A stretch of 20,596 nucleotides of DNA from Bacteroides sp. (lineage in GTDB: Bacteria; Bacteroidota; Bacteroidia; Bacteroidales; Bacteroidaceae), in assembly GCA_030151885.1 (NCBI GenBank), contig JASLCG010000110.1:1-20596 (forward strand). The letters run 5' to 3'. The translations under genes were made by a program, and so were the position numbers. The notes under the pieces were generated by a model, which was not told where the DNA came from, made no database searches, and saw only the letters and a list, made by a program, of their open reading frames with translations. This document shows positions 6,490-15,063 of this stretch, piece after piece; within the stretch, counting starts at the first letter, position 1, and each line of letters begins with the position of its first letter.

Positions 6490-9400
6490 ATGAGTAGTAT
6501 GGAATTTAAAACTCTATATTCAAATCAGGTTGCTGCACTTATAGACCTTGAAGCAGCTAAACAGAGAGACCTTATATTTGTAATTCTAGGAGATACGACA
6601 CTACTGAACAGCTCAAGTTTTCAAAATCAAATTACAGATTCAGCCACCTTCTTGCTCAATGGTAATGAGGAGTTGTTTAACGACGACTGGATGAGAAGAG
6701 TGCTTACCAAGTTGTACCAACCATCCGAGTACCATGTACTATCTTATCCGCAGTACATCTATTTTGAGAAGTATTTTACCGAATCTATCATTAAAAGTAG
6801 AGTTGTTGTTATAAAAGACAATTTAAGAGGGTTGTACCCCATAAAAGAGGCTGAATACCTAGAGCAGCTTAAAGAGGAGAACATAGACGAACGCCCCGAT
6901 AAAATGCCCATGTACCAAATGGAGCAGATGAAGATTAATGGGCAGTACTATTGTACACTTATTATGCCAACTGCTGATGTTAAGGTGATAGATGTCTTTA
7001 CAGATGCTATGCCGTTAAAGAACACGAGCGCGGCACTTCCTACTATAGATATTGATTCGGATCAGTATGCGTTAGATTGCTTTATAAACTCGTGCATTGC
7101 CAACAATACTTTTGATGTAAATGTTTCAGTTAAGATGTACAGCAAGAAACGAAATAGTCTGTACTCCATTCAAGATTTAGAGAAGATAAACTACCTACTG
7201 AGCCTAAATAACGGTGCACTATACAAGCATCTGGAAGAGAAGGTATCGAACGAATATATTGCCAATAAAGAGACCATTTCGCTGCTATGCAACTATTGGG
7301 GTAAAAAGGCCAAGTTTAGAAAGCTAAAGGTGTACGAGAGTCCCGATTTAGGAAACAATTTAATCGAGATTTCGCAAGGGGCCATAGTAGATACCATTAT
7401 TAATGAGTATAACAATGCTCAAGATGGAACAGACTACAGAGACCTTTTCCTTACAGCCCCTACGGGTGCTGGTAAATCGCTGCTTTTTCAGCTTCCAGCT
7501 TTTTATGTTGCCGAAAGAGGAGATGTTACCATCGTCATATCGCCCCTTATAGCCTTAATGAAAGACCAAGTTCATGCCATTATTGAGGATAGAAAGTTTC
7601 ATAAGGTGGCTTTCTTAAATAGTGAGCTAAACCTGATAGATAGAGATACCATTATTCAGAGCTGTAAAGAGGGCCATATAGATATTTTATATATGTCGCC
7701 CGAGCTATTTATGTCGTACAGTATAGAGCATTTTATTGGGCAGCGGCAACTGGGTTTAATGGTTATAGACGAAGCCCACCTCATTACTACCTGGGGACGT
7801 GATTTTAGAGTGGATTACTGGTTTCTGGGAAATCACATCAATAAGATTCGAAAATACTATAAATACAACTTCCCAATGGTGGCAGTTACTGCTACAGCCA
7901 TATATGGAGGAGATAACGACATGGTATTCGATAGTATTGATAGTCTTGTTATGCAAAATCCACACATCTATATCGGTCAGGTGAAGCGTAACAACATTCA
8001 ATTTATCATTAACAACTACAACATACCCAACAGCAATTACAAGAAGTTTAAAATTAACCAGACTGCCCAGTTCATTGAGTCTATTCAAGATTTAAACCTG
8101 AAGACGCTGGTCTATGCCCCTTTTACAAGCCACATTAACGAAATTGCTTTAACCCTAGAGGGAAAAGGATTAGATATTGCTACCAGATATTACGGTTCTC
8201 TTCCTCCTGATTTAAAGGAGAAGGCTTTTAAAGAGTTTAAGAACGGAGATAAAAACACCATGATTTCTACCAAAGCCTTCGGTATGGGGGTAGATATTGC
8301 CGATATTCAAATTGTGTACCACCATGCTCCATCGGGACTACTGCCCGATTACGTGCAAGAGATAGGAAGGGTGGCTAGAGATCCTAAGACCAAAGGATAT
8401 GCCATTTTAAACTACTCTAGCAAGGACAATAGCTACTCTAAAGCACTGCATGGAATGTCTGCCCTAAGAACTTATCAGATTAAAGCCGTAATTAAAAAGA
8501 TATACAACACTTTTCTAAAGAATAACAAGTCTAGAAACCTACTTCTGTCGGTTGATGACTTTAGTTACATATTCGACAAAGAGGACGACATCGACCAAAA
8601 GGTGCTTACTGCACTGATGATGATTGAAAAAGATTATCTGGAGAAGCACCGTTTTAATGTAGTTATTGCTCGACCTAAAAAGTTACTTGTGAAGGTTTAT
8701 GCCCGATTAACAAACTACAACTACGCCCTGTTTACGCAGAAATACCGCAATGTATCTACCATTATTCAGCAGTTAGAGAGTGGATACACCATTATAGAGC
8801 TAAATTTAGACAAGTTGTGGATGGATTATTTCCGTGACAAGGGCTTTCCTAGCCTAAAAAGGGCCTATTATCTAAACAAACTATTTGCAAATGATGAGAT
8901 TGAGGTGATACCTCAGCTTAAAATGTCTTTCCAAATTAACTATACAGCTGCTGCTGTAAGGCAAAGACTTTCTAAACTATTCATAACATTGCAGCAGATA
9001 TTTGCTAGAGTTAAGGGCAAGTACTTTACCGAAGAGGAGTTGGCCGATGCTCTTTCTATGCAGTATAATTACAAGGATATGTCCATAAAGATAGCGAGGT
9101 TTATCCTCTCTAGCTTTGGTAAGAAGCAGGGCATGACCTCGAATTTTGATGAACCTTATGTGTTTCTGCAAAAAAGGATAATTTTAGATAAAGAGATGTA
9201 CCGAACGTTTAACAATAAGTACATTGCCAACTTCGCAAATCTATTGAAGAAGCTCGATAGGCTGTATGGCCATTCCAATTCGAACAATGCAGAGCGATTC
9301 ATTACCAATAAAGGGCATAATGCACTTATATACATTAGACTGGGCTCGTTAATAGAACTTCTAAATTTAGGCAGTTATGAGGTTAAAGGTGGCGAGAGTC

Positions 9401-10203
9401 CTTTGGTTTACCTCCGTATTAATGACCCGAATAAGTTGATGAAAGATGCCAATAACGACTGCTATCAAAACAGGCTTTTAGACAGAACCTTACAGAGGCA
9501 CGAGCTGAGTATGGATATATTTAACCACTTCTTTTTGCGAGATTTTAGCAATCGGGCGCGTTGGAACTATATTGAAGACTTCTTCTTGGGTAGCAGCATA
9601 GATACCTTAATTGATAAGTACCAAGGTAAAATATTAGATCCGAATAAGAATAAAGATATTCCATCACTATTGAGTGGACAAGACCGACCGATCGACAACA
9701 CCACTCCTAAAAAAAAGATTACCGACCTTAATACGGTTCATAAATTTGAGTTTGTAGAGCGCAGGTATTATGCTGGAAATAATTTACTAACGTTAAAGAC
9801 AGACAAGGGGGTGAGAACATGTACCATATCGGAATGGGTGGTGAGAAATCCCACATTGTTACACCATACTTTTTACCCCTCTTACAAAAATTCAAAAGCC
9901 ATTTTAGATAAAGAGATGTTTTGCATTCTTCTATCTAAAGTCAAAAATTCTTATCCCGAGTATTACAAGAAGTATCTGGGCAGTAACATCTACATTGATT
10001 ACGGATCTAGAGGTTCCATAACTGCCAAGGCAGCCTACAAAGAGAACCCTGTTAAATTTTACAAATGGTGGTTGAATAATAAAACAGAGGTCTATCTAAC
10101 CTTTAAAGAGAAACTCTCTCTCTTCTTAAAGGTGTACGCCAAAGATAGCAAGGCACTACGAAAAAGTCATAAGGAGATGGTGATTAATACACGAGTTTCT
10201 TAA
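6490..10203 (+). CDS. Large RecQ-like DEAH helicase with extra N- and C-terminal regions
   Basis: This 1237-residue protein contains a full superfamily 2 motor: motif I APTGAGKS (323-330), Ia SPLIALMKDQ (351-360), II DEAH (427-430), the RecQ aromatic loop HLITTWGRDF (430-439), III TATA (467-470), IV around LVYAPF (540-545), V FGMGVD (597-602) and VI QEIGRVARD (623-631). Motif VI differs from canonical RecQ QETGRAGRDG. After the core there is no four-cysteine zinc cluster and no evident HRDC domain, so it is not housekeeping RecQ, which is about half to two thirds this length. Residues 1-300 are an unassigned region and 640-1237 are long and mostly helical; neither is recognised. A 3'-5' DNA-unwinding activity is likely from the family. 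The neighbouring WYL regulator, isolated transcription unit and large accessory regions suggest phage defence or another accessory DNA transaction, which is inference. MSSM could equally start at Met4. Confidence 0.88.
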   Translation: MSSMEFKTLYSNQVAALIDLEAAKQRDLIFVILGDTTLLNSSSFQNQITDSATFLLNGNEELFNDDWMRRVLTKLYQPSEYHVLSYPQYIYFEKYFTESIIKSRVVVIKDNLRGLYPIKEAEYLEQLKEENIDERPDKMPMYQMEQMKINGQYYCTLIMPTADVKVIDVFTDAMPLKNTSAALPTIDIDSDQYALDCFINSCIANNTFDVNVSVKMYSKKRNSLYSIQDLEKINYLLSLNNGALYKHLEEKVSNEYIANKETISLLCNYWGKKAKFRKLKVYESPDLGNNLIEISQGAIVDTIINEYNNAQDGTDYRDLFLTAPTGAGKSLLFQLPAFYVAERGDVTIVISPLIALMKDQVHAIIEDRKFHKVAFLNSELNLIDRDTIIQSCKEGHIDILYMSPELFMSYSIEHFIGQRQLGLMVIDEAHLITTWGRDFRVDYWFLGNHINKIRKYYKYNFPMVAVTATAIYGGDNDMVFDSIDSLVMQNPHIYIGQVKRNNIQFIINNYNIPNSNYKKFKINQTAQFIESIQDLNLKTLVYAPFTSHINEIALTLEGKGLDIATRYYGSLPPDLKEKAFKEFKNGDKNTMISTKAFGMGVDIADIQIVYHHAPSGLLPDYVQEIGRVARDPKTKGYAILNYSSKDNSYSKALHGMSALRTYQIKAVIKKIYNTFLKNNKSRNLLLSVDDFSYIFDKEDDIDQKVLTALMMIEKDYLEKHRFNVVIARPKKLLVKVYARLTNYNYALFTQKYRNVSTIIQQLESGYTIIELNLDKLWMDYFRDKGFPSLKRAYYLNKLFANDEIEVIPQLKMSFQINYTAAAVRQRLSKLFITLQQIFARVKGKYFTEEELADALSMQYNYKDMSIKIARFILSSFGKKQGMTSNFDEPYVFLQKRIILDKEMYRTFNNKYIANFANLLKKLDRLYGHSNSNNAERFITNKGHNALIYIRLGSLIELLNLGSYEVKGGESPLVYLRINDPNKLMKDANNDCYQNRLLDRTLQRHELSMDIFNHFFLRDFSNRARWNYIEDFFLGSSIDTLIDKYQGKILDPNKNKDIPSLLSGQDRPIDNTTPKKKITDLNTVHKFEFVERRYYAGNNLLTLKTDKGVRTCTISEWVVRNPTLLHHTFYPSYKNSKAILDKEMFCILLSKVKNSYPEYYKKYLGSNIYIDYGSRGSITAKAAYKENPVKFYKWWLNNKTEVYLTFKEKLSLFLKVYAKDSKALRKSHKEMVINTRVS

Positions 10204-10253
10204 CAACACTTGAGTATTTAGAGCCATAAGTAATGCTCCAAATAGAGTACCCA

Positions 10254-10287
10254 TTGCCCCTATTGTTTCAATGTACAATAGGGGCAA
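10254..10287 (+). terminator. Terminator after the helicase gene
   Basis: Arms TTGCCCCTATTGT (10254-10266) and ACAATAGGGGCAA (10275-10287) are perfect complements over 13 bp around an 8-nt loop, 50 bases beyond the helicase stop codon. The downstream U tract is poor (ATCTATTTAA), so it may work as a symmetrical terminator or stabilise a 3' end. It separates the helicase unit from the glycan operon. Confidence 0.75.
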
Positions 10288-10547
10288 ATCTATTTAAAAA
10301 AATGCAAAGCTCCCCCCTACACACCTTTGTAAACTTTGTAAAATAACTCTCCTCCTACCCCATTACAGCACCACGCCCAAAGGTCCTTTTAAATGTAGCT
10401 TATAGAACTACAAATTAGACGTACACCCTTTTAAATTTGTACAATTTTATCGTCGGCAGGTGCCAATAATTGCTGGGCAAAATAGTACAATCTCCTCCTG
10501 ATGGTTTTACCCTTACCTTTAGAAATGAAGCACCTTACAAGCCATCA

Positions 10548-10598
10548 GAATGTCCATTTTACACAATTTTTAAATAATAATAGACAAAATAGACATTC
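10548..10598. repeat. Combined inverted and direct repeat upstream of the glycan operon
   Basis: GAATGTC (10548-10554) and GACATTC (10592-10598) are perfect inverted copies, extended by ATTTT (10556-10560) against AAAAT (10586-10590). The right side also holds two direct copies of ATAGACA (10580-10586 and 10589-10595). The element ends about 128 bases before the first gene, a plausible place for an activator site of a glycan-responsive regulator. No regulator is assigned. Confidence 0.4.
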
Positions 10599-10674
10599 AA
10601 TAATACAAGCTTTACTTTTATAAGAACGATTTATAATATCGAATACCTTCCGATGATGTACTTTTACATAAGTT

Positions 10675-10706
10675 TTTGATAGCACACATTTTTAAGCAAT
10701 AAACTG
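10675..10706 (+). promoter_or_regulatory. Weak candidate Bacteroidetes promoter
   Basis: TTTG at 10675-10678 matches the -33 element, and after 21 nt TAAACTG at 10700-10706 is a partial match to the -7 element TAnnTTTG. It would put transcription start just before the heparinase ATG at 10727, giving a very short leader. Treat it as a guess. Confidence 0.22.
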
Positions 10707-10726
10707 TAATCTTATAATCTTTTAAA

Positions 10727-12853
10727 ATGAAAAATATATTCTATTTATGTCTATGTTGTTCGTTCCTATTTTCTTGTTCGGACAGCAAAGATGAGTTTAC
10801 ATTTGGTGGAGAGTATAACGATAATATCGTATCACTGCCCCCTAAAAAAGAGAACAATGTAATTAACAGCCGACTGTTTGAAGTTATCAACTTAGACTAC
10901 CCCGGTTTAGAACAGGTAAAAAAATACTACGAAGAAGAAGAGCTCTATTTTGCTGCTTTCGAGCTTTTAAAATATTACCAAAGCAGACCCAATATTCAAA
11001 ACCCATTTATCAATTTAATTGCTCCATCGGCTACACTAACAGAGGTGTCTATGGCAGATCAGGCATTAGATTACCAATTCTATATAAGGAACTTTAAAGA
11101 GCATACAGAAAATGGACTAGACATTTACTACTCTTTTAAAGACAACGACTCTATAAATTGGAACTTCATTCCTGAGGAGGTTAAAGACCAAGAATTTGGT
11201 TACCAACTGCACCGCCACCAATGGATGTTGCCACAGGCAAAAGTATATAGAGTAACCAAGGAGGAGAAGTATTTCAACTCTTGGAAAAAAGTGTACCAAG
11301 ATTGGTTGAATAATTTCCCATCGGAAGAGGCCAATGCCAAAAAAGTACAGTGGCACGGACTACAACCAGCTACAAGGGTTATAGATCAGTTGAATATATT
11401 CCCTTACTACATACAGTCTAAGAACTTTACTCCAGAGTGGCTTTCTCAATTCTTAACAGCATTTTATGACCATATAGAGTGTATAAGAGGTAACTACTAC
11501 AACGAAACGAGTAATATCTATTTAACACAAGTAGCCTCAATTATATCGGCAGGCATCTTGATGCCCGAATTTACGGCATCTGGCGAATGGCTAAACGATG
11601 GTTCGAGCCGTATTTCGAAACAGGTAGATACTCAATTCTTATCGGACGGAGTGCAAAACGAGCTAGATCCGAGCTACCACATTGCAGCCATTGCCGATTT
11701 TTACGACATCTATAAACTGGCTCAAGTAAACAACAAACTGAGCATATTCACCGATACATATATACCGAGCTTGCATAGCGCTGCACGCTTTGTAATGGAC
11801 ATTACGTTTCCAAACTATACTATAGACAACTTTAATGATACCCGTGCCAGCTCCTACTCTAAGAGTGTGCTACTAAAGAACTTTAGAAAGTATGCAGAGA
11901 TGTTTCCCGAAGATGGCGAAATAAAATGGATGGCTACAGAGGGTAAATATGGCACCAAGCCAACAAGCAAATTGAACAGCTACGAGGCTTCGGGATACTA
12001 CACAATACGTAATGGTTGGGATCCATCTGCAACCATGATGATATTGAAAAACAGCGTAAACCCTGGTAATAAATGGCACAACCAACCAGACAACGGCACA
12101 TTTGCCATCTACAAAAATGGTCGTAATTTCTTCCCCGATGCTGGGGTTTACTCGTACGGTGGAACTACACAAAGTAACCAAGACCGATTTAGATTTGCAG
12201 CTACCAAGATGCACAACACATTGACTCAGTTTGAGCGTGACATCAAGAAGGGCTTTATGAATGGTCGTCTATTAAAGAAGGAGGAGCAAGAGAATACTAT
12301 TTTATTGGTTACAGAAAACGACTCTTACACTGACCTATCGCACAGAAGAGCTGTTTTCTTTGTAGATAATAGCTTCTTCGTTCTGGTGGACGAAGGACAC
12401 GGTACAGCAGATAATACCAAGGTAAACTTAAACTTCCACCTGGCAGAGGGTGTAAACCAAGTAACCATTGACGAGGCTCAAAAAGAGCAGTTTATATATG
12501 GTGCACACTCTAACTTTGACGACAACAACAACATGCTGATTAAAACTTTTGTAGAGACTAGCCAAGATTATGCAGCTAGAAACTTCGTATCGGAGGTGTC
12601 TAACAAGTTGCAAGAGGTATCTGCCAAAAGAAAATCATATCAGGTTACAGTACGTAAAAGAGGTGCAGAAAAAGCGGCTCGATTCATTACAGTGATTTAC
12701 CCTTTCAAATCGGAGGCTGATTTCCAAAAGCTAAATATTGAGGCCAAATTTACCGACAATACACCCGAAAATGCTGGTACTTTCCACAAACAGGGGGTAC
12801 AAACAGAGGTAACCATCAATGGTAAAAAATACAATTTATCCTACGCATTATAA
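10727..12853 (+). CDS. Heparinase II/III family lyase lipoprotein (PL12-like)
   Basis: The 708-residue product should cleave heparan sulfate or heparin by beta-elimination. It has a lipoprotein signal ending at Cys17 (LFSC), followed by SDSKDE, an acidic stretch typical of Bacteroidetes surface-exported lipoproteins. Residues about 45-400 are the helical heparinase N-terminal toroid, with WHGLQPATRVIDQL (209-222), SNIYLTQ (262-268, Asn263 the likely charge neutraliser) and LDPSYHIAAIADF (313-325, Tyr317 the likely base). Residues about 415-700 are the beta-sandwich domain with KWHNQPDNGTFAIY (449-462) carrying His451, then GRNFFPDAGVYSY (465-477) and His496 in MHNTL. Length matches PL12 enzymes (about 700) such as those of the Bacteroides thetaiotaomicron heparin locus. 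Catalytic residues are placed by motif. It is the first gene of the operon, 14 nt before the binding-protein gene. Another uronic-acid glycan as substrate cannot be excluded. Confidence 0.9.
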   Translation: MKNIFYLCLCCSFLFSCSDSKDEFTFGGEYNDNIVSLPPKKENNVINSRLFEVINLDYPGLEQVKKYYEEEELYFAAFELLKYYQSRPNIQNPFINLIAPSATLTEVSMADQALDYQFYIRNFKEHTENGLDIYYSFKDNDSINWNFIPEEVKDQEFGYQLHRHQWMLPQAKVYRVTKEEKYFNSWKKVYQDWLNNFPSEEANAKKVQWHGLQPATRVIDQLNIFPYYIQSKNFTPEWLSQFLTAFYDHIECIRGNYYNETSNIYLTQVASIISAGILMPEFTASGEWLNDGSSRISKQVDTQFLSDGVQNELDPSYHIAAIADFYDIYKLAQVNNKLSIFTDTYIPSLHSAARFVMDITFPNYTIDNFNDTRASSYSKSVLLKNFRKYAEMFPEDGEIKWMATEGKYGTKPTSKLNSYEASGYYTIRNGWDPSATMMILKNSVNPGNKWHNQPDNGTFAIYKNGRNFFPDAGVYSYGGTTQSNQDRFRFAATKMHNTLTQFERDIKKGFMNGRLLKKEEQENTILLVTENDSYTDLSHRRAVFFVDNSFFVLVDEGHGTADNTKVNLNFHLAEGVNQVTIDEAQKEQFIYGAHSNFDDNNNMLIKTFVETSQDYAARNFVSEVSNKLQEVSAKRKSYQVTVRKRGAEKAARFITVIYPFKSEADFQKLNIEAKFTDNTPENAGTFHKQGVQTEVTINGKKYNLSYAL

Positions 12854-12867
12854 CAATCTTTTAATAT

Positions 12868-15042
12868 ATGAATAGTTTTACAAGAAAAACACATTGGAAA
12901 CTGTTGGGCATACTTGTGCTATTGGGCTTTGGCCTGAGTAATGGCTCATGTACAGACCCTAAGACGACAGATTCCACCAAGTTTGCACTCTTTTATCCAG
13001 ACGTGATAAACATCGGTCCGTCAATGGGTGCCGAGATTCCCCAACCAACTTACATTGGGGGCCAACCATCTAAATTTGAAATTACAGATGTAAAGTTTGA
13101 AGGCAGCTCTATAGCATCCGATAGCTTTACGATAGACGAAAACACAGGTAGAATTCAAGTAACAAATACGCACAACTTTGCTGTGGGTGTCTATAAATTG
13201 AGCCTATCGTGCTACTCGAACAACAAATATTATGAGTTGCGCGATGTTCTATCTATCCACATGATGAAGGCTATTCCTGCAGGGATAGAGGTGGAACCAA
13301 GTACCATTCAAGTAGATTACAAAGAGCTTATAACAGCTACTCAAGAGGTGTTACCTACTGCAAAAGTGGTTACAGATGGCGATCATATTGCCATTTCTAA
13401 GTACAAAATTGCGAGTGTGTACCATAACGAGCAACTGATAGATAAACACGACTTTGTAAACATCTCTGCCGATGGTGTAATCTCTCTTTCCAAAGTGAGT
13501 GCCGAAGCAGTACAACCTGGTGTTTATACCGTTAGTTTAAAATTGGTTACTGCCGTTGTGGGCGAAGATAGCGAAGAGGGTATTTTTGAGAAGGCACTAA
13601 CCATAGATGTTACATCAAAACCTTTGAGCCTTACCTACACACCCAATGAGTTTAGAGTAGAACAGGGTTCTAAAGCTACATCGGCAGCTCCTGCAATTGC
13701 AGGTTCTACAACCGATTTGGTGTATGCTTTAAAATCGGTAGAACCAGCTAATGAGCAGATTTCAATAAATCCTGCTACAGGAGAATTGACGTTAAATGCT
13801 CTGGCTAGTTTGGCCATCGGCAGCGAATACCAAGTATCGGTTACAGCAACCAATAAGTTTGGTGCAGTAGATTTTGACCAAGTATTGAAGTTTACTATTG
13901 TAGATTTTATCCAACCAATTACCAAATTTACTTACGCAGATGTTACAGGCGTAATAGCTGGTAGTGCTTTTGAAAATAGCGTTAAAGAGATGGATGGCGA
14001 CGAGGTTACTTATGCTTTCGTTGAGCTAGATCCAAAACTTGCCGACCTTAGAATAGACCAAAACACGGGACTAGTATCTGCCAACAAAGGGCATAAAATT
14101 CCTACTGGAACACATACAGTTCGTGTGAAGGCTCAAAATACTAAAGGAGAGCTAGAGCATACTTTCAAACTTCAAGTGGTGAAAAATCCGTATTTCTTTA
14201 GCTACGTTCATTGGGGTAATAACCTGGACCTTGCCAACGAATTGCAAGAGGCGAGCCAATACCGTGTAAAATCGGAAGAGGAGTACCAAGCATTGGTGCT
14301 TCAGGTGAAAGCAACCGATATACCCGAGGGTGTGGAGGTGAAATACACAGTAGATAAGTTATCGAAAGGGCTGCACCTTGATTTAGATGCTAAAACAGGA
14401 GAGATTGCATTAAAAGGCAATTGGACTGAGAATAAAGTGCTAATGGCTGTTATTACTGCTGTAACTGGAAAAGATACTCCTGGAGAGACTGTGGTGAAAA
14501 CTCCTGTATTTATACACTGCTCGGGCATTAGTGGAGGCGTTAGTGTAGAGTACACTCCATTTGTATTTAAGGTAAACCCACGTGAAGGAGGTTATTCGGC
14601 TGCTCCTGTTATAACAGGTTTGGCAGATCCTGCCCTATTCATTATGGAGTACCGCAGAGCGTTTGATTACTACAATATTAATGGTCCAGCATCGCACATA
14701 GATGGTCAGCCAAATGCCAAGAATGAGCAGTCGTTCATGTCGTTTATGTGGAGAAGATTCTTTGAGTCTATTGGTGCTGCAACGGTAAATTATGGTGCTA
14801 GAAGACCAATGACATATAGCGAGAACGTAGCCAATTTAGGTGCTCCAATTGCTTATGTGGACCCAAGTAATGCGCATAAAATCAAAATAAATCCAAACAA
14901 GTGGACCGACGAAAATGGATATGCCAATGGTGTATTGATTGGTCAGATGACGTTTGTTACCAACGGTACAGACAAAGATGTGGCGGGCTCGAAGAACCAA
15001 ATCTTCCCACTTGCAGTTTGGTTTAACCCTAGTTTTAAATAA
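12868..15042 (+). CDS. Surface glycan-binding lipoprotein with repeated Ig/cadherin-like domains
   Basis: The 724-residue protein has a signal peptide ending at Cys28 (SNGSC), with a less usual residue at -3. It contains a train of beta domains, each with the motif I/L-D/N-x-x-TG-x-I/L: IDENTGRI (89-96), ISADGVISL (199-207), INPATGELTL (300-309), IDQNTGLV (396-403) and LDAKTGEIAL (506-515). A distinct C-terminal domain of about 170 residues (555-724) contains ARRPMTYSENVANLGAP and ends FPLAVWFNPSFK. This plan fits the surface glycan-binding proteins (DUF4958-type) found beside SusC/SusD. In the B. thetaiotaomicron heparin locus, as I recall it, a PL12 enzyme, a binding protein, SusC and SusD lie in this same order. 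The role is to hold heparan sulfate chains at the outer surface for the lyase and transporter. Ligand is inferred from the neighbouring lyase. It sits 21 nt before the SusC gene. Confidence 0.83.
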   Translation: MNSFTRKTHWKLLGILVLLGFGLSNGSCTDPKTTDSTKFALFYPDVINIGPSMGAEIPQPTYIGGQPSKFEITDVKFEGSSIASDSFTIDENTGRIQVTNTHNFAVGVYKLSLSCYSNNKYYELRDVLSIHMMKAIPAGIEVEPSTIQVDYKELITATQEVLPTAKVVTDGDHIAISKYKIASVYHNEQLIDKHDFVNISADGVISLSKVSAEAVQPGVYTVSLKLVTAVVGEDSEEGIFEKALTIDVTSKPLSLTYTPNEFRVEQGSKATSAAPAIAGSTTDLVYALKSVEPANEQISINPATGELTLNALASLAIGSEYQVSVTATNKFGAVDFDQVLKFTIVDFIQPITKFTYADVTGVIAGSAFENSVKEMDGDEVTYAFVELDPKLADLRIDQNTGLVSANKGHKIPTGTHTVRVKAQNTKGELEHTFKLQVVKNPYFFSYVHWGNNLDLANELQEASQYRVKSEEEYQALVLQVKATDIPEGVEVKYTVDKLSKGLHLDLDAKTGEIALKGNWTENKVLMAVITAVTGKDTPGETVVKTPVFIHCSGISGGVSVEYTPFVFKVNPREGGYSAAPVITGLADPALFIMEYRRAFDYYNINGPASHIDGQPNAKNEQSFMSFMWRRFFESIGAATVNYGARRPMTYSENVANLGAPIAYVDPSNAHKIKINPNKWTDENGYANGVLIGQMTFVTNGTDKDVAGSKNQIFPLAVWFNPSFK

Positions 15043-15063
15043 TGAAGAATAACATTTAGAAAG

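Larger units (their letters stand above)
10204..10726 (+). other. Intergenic region and promoter region of the glycan operon
   Basis: After the helicase terminator at 10254-10287, about 440 bases lead to the heparinase gene. No gene is visible. The part nearest the operon is very AT-rich and contains the repeats at 10548-10598 and a weak promoter candidate at 10675-10706. The operon's control elements should lie here, since no regulator gene is next to it. Confidence 0.5.

Noticed and set aside
15042..15059. Five-codon minicistron (ATG overlapping the binding-protein stop as TAATG) just before the SusC gene
   Set aside because: It resembles the TAATG overlap at the SusC/SusD junction, but is too short to support a function and probably arises by chance.
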